DNA of 64,000 bases from Holacanthus passer (lineage: Eukaryota; Chordata; Actinopteri; Pomacanthidae). Below the pieces are notes generated by a model. That model saw nothing but the letters and a program-made list of their open reading frames with translations. It was not told the origin of the DNA and did no database searches. Numbering within the stretch: the stretch's first letter is position 1; every line of letters starts with the position of its first letter. Of this stretch, positions 62,641 to 64,000 are shown piece by piece. The translations under genes were made by a program, and so were the position numbers. The stretch lies in contig JAFREQ010000106.1 in the NCBI GenBank assembly GCA_025331565.1, forward strand, positions 434,001 to 498,000. The letters run 5' to 3'.

Positions 62641-63377
62641 AGGTGGTATTTCCATATAATCTCTTTTCATTTATTATGTTTTATTACACATTTTATTTGG
62701 GAATTCCCATCTTTTTCATTTTCATGCTCTCTGCACTGCCCACATTTTGCCTAAAATACATCCTGACCGTCAACACAATTAACTGCCACCAATTTTAATC
62801 ATCGATTGATTGTTGAAGTTATTCATCAAGCAAAAACAGCAAATAGGCACTAACTATGGCCATTTATCTGACAGAGCTTGTGGATCGATTATTCTGTCAT
62901 GGCTGTGAAATTTGATGGATAAAGAAGTGAATGGTATTGTACTTAAGTTTCGTGGTTTGACTACATCACACTATTACTTCAGCTCAAAGTGTGGGAGGAA
63001 ATGTTCAACACGAGCAGATGTAAGAATAGCACATTACTTTAAATAGTCTTAAACAACCAAAATATCCAGGAAAATGAAATGGACATCAAAATGAACTGTA
63101 TTATAGTTCATTCTTCTTATAGCTGACACGCAACACATTGTTCAGATGAGAGACACGTGCACTGTACCATGATGGCATTTAACCATTCACCCCATTGTCA
63201 TGTATCATGCAGGTAATTGCATGGTGGGTTTCAGAAAGCAGACGGCCAAGTCTCTTTACAGTATGTCACATTACCGAAGTTGAAAGTTTAATGACTCTAT
63301 TAAAGGGAGAGCCCCCGTTTGAAGTTAATGTACTCTGCTGTTAGAACTGCTGTTATAGTGCCCACTGGCTGGCTATC

Positions 63378-63459
63378 TGTGTGTGTGTGTGTGTGTGTCC
63401 GGGACAAAGTGAGTCCCTGACACCATTTGTCTCAGAAGGTGGTGTGTGTGTGTGTGTGT
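63378..63459. repeat. Paired (TG)n microsatellites
   Basis: The tracts are 63378-63398 and 63442-63459, separated by 43 bases of unique sequence. Confidence 0.9.
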
Positions 63460-63649
63460 TTGTTTGTTCCTGATTTGTGTGTGTGTCCGTTTATACACAG
63501 CATTTATCTTTTATGTGCCTGTTTGTGTTTTTATGTGACACTTCATATCCCCACCCATTTATCCTTTTTTATCTGTTCCACAGCAGCATTACTGTATTGC
63601 TTCTGTCGAACCATATATTATCTTCCCTCCCACGTCTTTGAGCAGCAGG

Positions 63650-63860
63650 GTGGTGTAGCAAACAGGAATATCATTCTTCATATGAAGTGCTAAGATTCAG
63701 GCCCTCCAAGTCCCATGTTCCCACCTTGCTCTCGAGTCCTCGAGCGAGACTGTAAATCCCAACCAGCCTCGAGGGTGATTCTGCTTCAGTAATTCTGTTT
63801 AGGGCGAAAGTGGAGAACCAGTCTCCTCCTGAGGGATCAACAAACTACCTCCCGTAAAAG
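63650..63860 (+). repeat. SINE-like remnant
   Basis: GGTGGTGTAGCAAACAGGAA is followed by CCACCTTGCTCTCGAGTCCT, CGAGCGAGACTGTAAATCCC and CTCGAGGGTGATTCTGCTTC. This resembles a decayed fish SINE body in which a CTCGAGCAAGGCACT..ACCCC segment follows the tRNA-like head. No B box survives. Confidence 0.35.
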
Positions 63861-64000
63861 CTTTCTGCTACAGGTGGACATACCTGTGTATTTTATGTAC
63901 TTTTGATATACTCTCCGTCCTTCTCGTTTAGCTTTTAGATACCGACTTACACTTCCCTCCATCATCTGTCTCTCAGGACAGTCGGCTTATTTTGTAGCTA

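Larger units (their letters stand above)
33322..64000 (+). other. Presumed large first intron, or at least sequence downstream of exon 1
   Basis: This runs from the consensus donor GTATGT after exon 1 to the window edge, and no confident further exon is seen on the + strand. The stretch holds microsatellites, transposon remnants and conserved-looking blocks that are listed separately. If the candidate exon at 34548-34658 is real, two introns are represented. Confidence 0.45.

Noticed and set aside
1..64000. CRISPR array, operons, phage or plasmid features
   Set aside because: No regularly spaced direct repeats with unique spacers and no dense gene arrangement. The sequence is vertebrate-type non-coding DNA.
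1..64000. Functional tRNA or rRNA genes
   Set aside because: tRNA-like A and B boxes occur only within decayed SINEs. No intact cloverleaf was found by eye.

Overview
This window looks like fish (teleost) nuclear DNA, probably from a spiny-rayed fish. It is almost entirely intergenic and intronic sequence. The evidence is frequent long (TG)n/(CA)n microsatellites, decayed tRNA-derived SINEs with the tail seen in many fish genomes, two decayed LINE reverse-transcriptase C-terminal fragments, several short inverted-repeat (MITE-like) elements and other fish-type interspersed repeats. Nothing resembles a bacterial, organellar or viral gene cluster, and the open frames present are short and mostly explained by low complexity.

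The only coding feature supported with reasonable confidence is a first coding exon on the + strand at 33243-33321. It encodes a signal peptide, has a good translation-start context, ends at a consensus phase-1 splice donor and sits in a CpG-rich block (about 32900-33480). About 33 kb upstream is read as intergenic/regulatory DNA, and the roughly 30 kb downstream as (at least part of) a very large first intron. A short signal-peptide exon followed by a huge phase-1 intron is typical of neuronal receptor and adhesion genes. The Glu-Glu end of the exon is compatible with an EphB-type receptor, but identity cannot be settled from 26 residues. A weak candidate second exon lies at 34548-34658, and an overlapping upstream ORF covers the start codon.

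Layout: 1-9.6 kb is intergenic with a MITE-like remnant and several blocks that read like conserved non-coding DNA. At 9.6-10.1 kb there is a foldback hairpin and a minus-strand LINE fragment. At 10-26 kb lie microsatellites, an interspersed repeat (17.2-17.5 kb), a SINE-like remnant (22.3 kb) and purine tracts. At 26.3-30.4 kb there is a fish interspersed repeat, a conserved-looking AT-rich block and two MITEs. At 32.5-32.7 kb another interspersed repeat lies directly upstream of the promoter. At 33-64 kb is the first exon and presumed intron 1, with the longest microsatellites (36.7 and 40.6 kb), SINEs (41.0 and 52.5 kb), a degenerate 112-bp tandem repeat (44.1-44.5 kb), an isolated CpG cluster (55.1-55.3 kb), a fish interspersed repeat (55.6 kb) and a second LINE fragment (62.5 kb).

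All family assignments come from pattern recognition without database searches. Blocks called conserved-looking are inferred from composition only.
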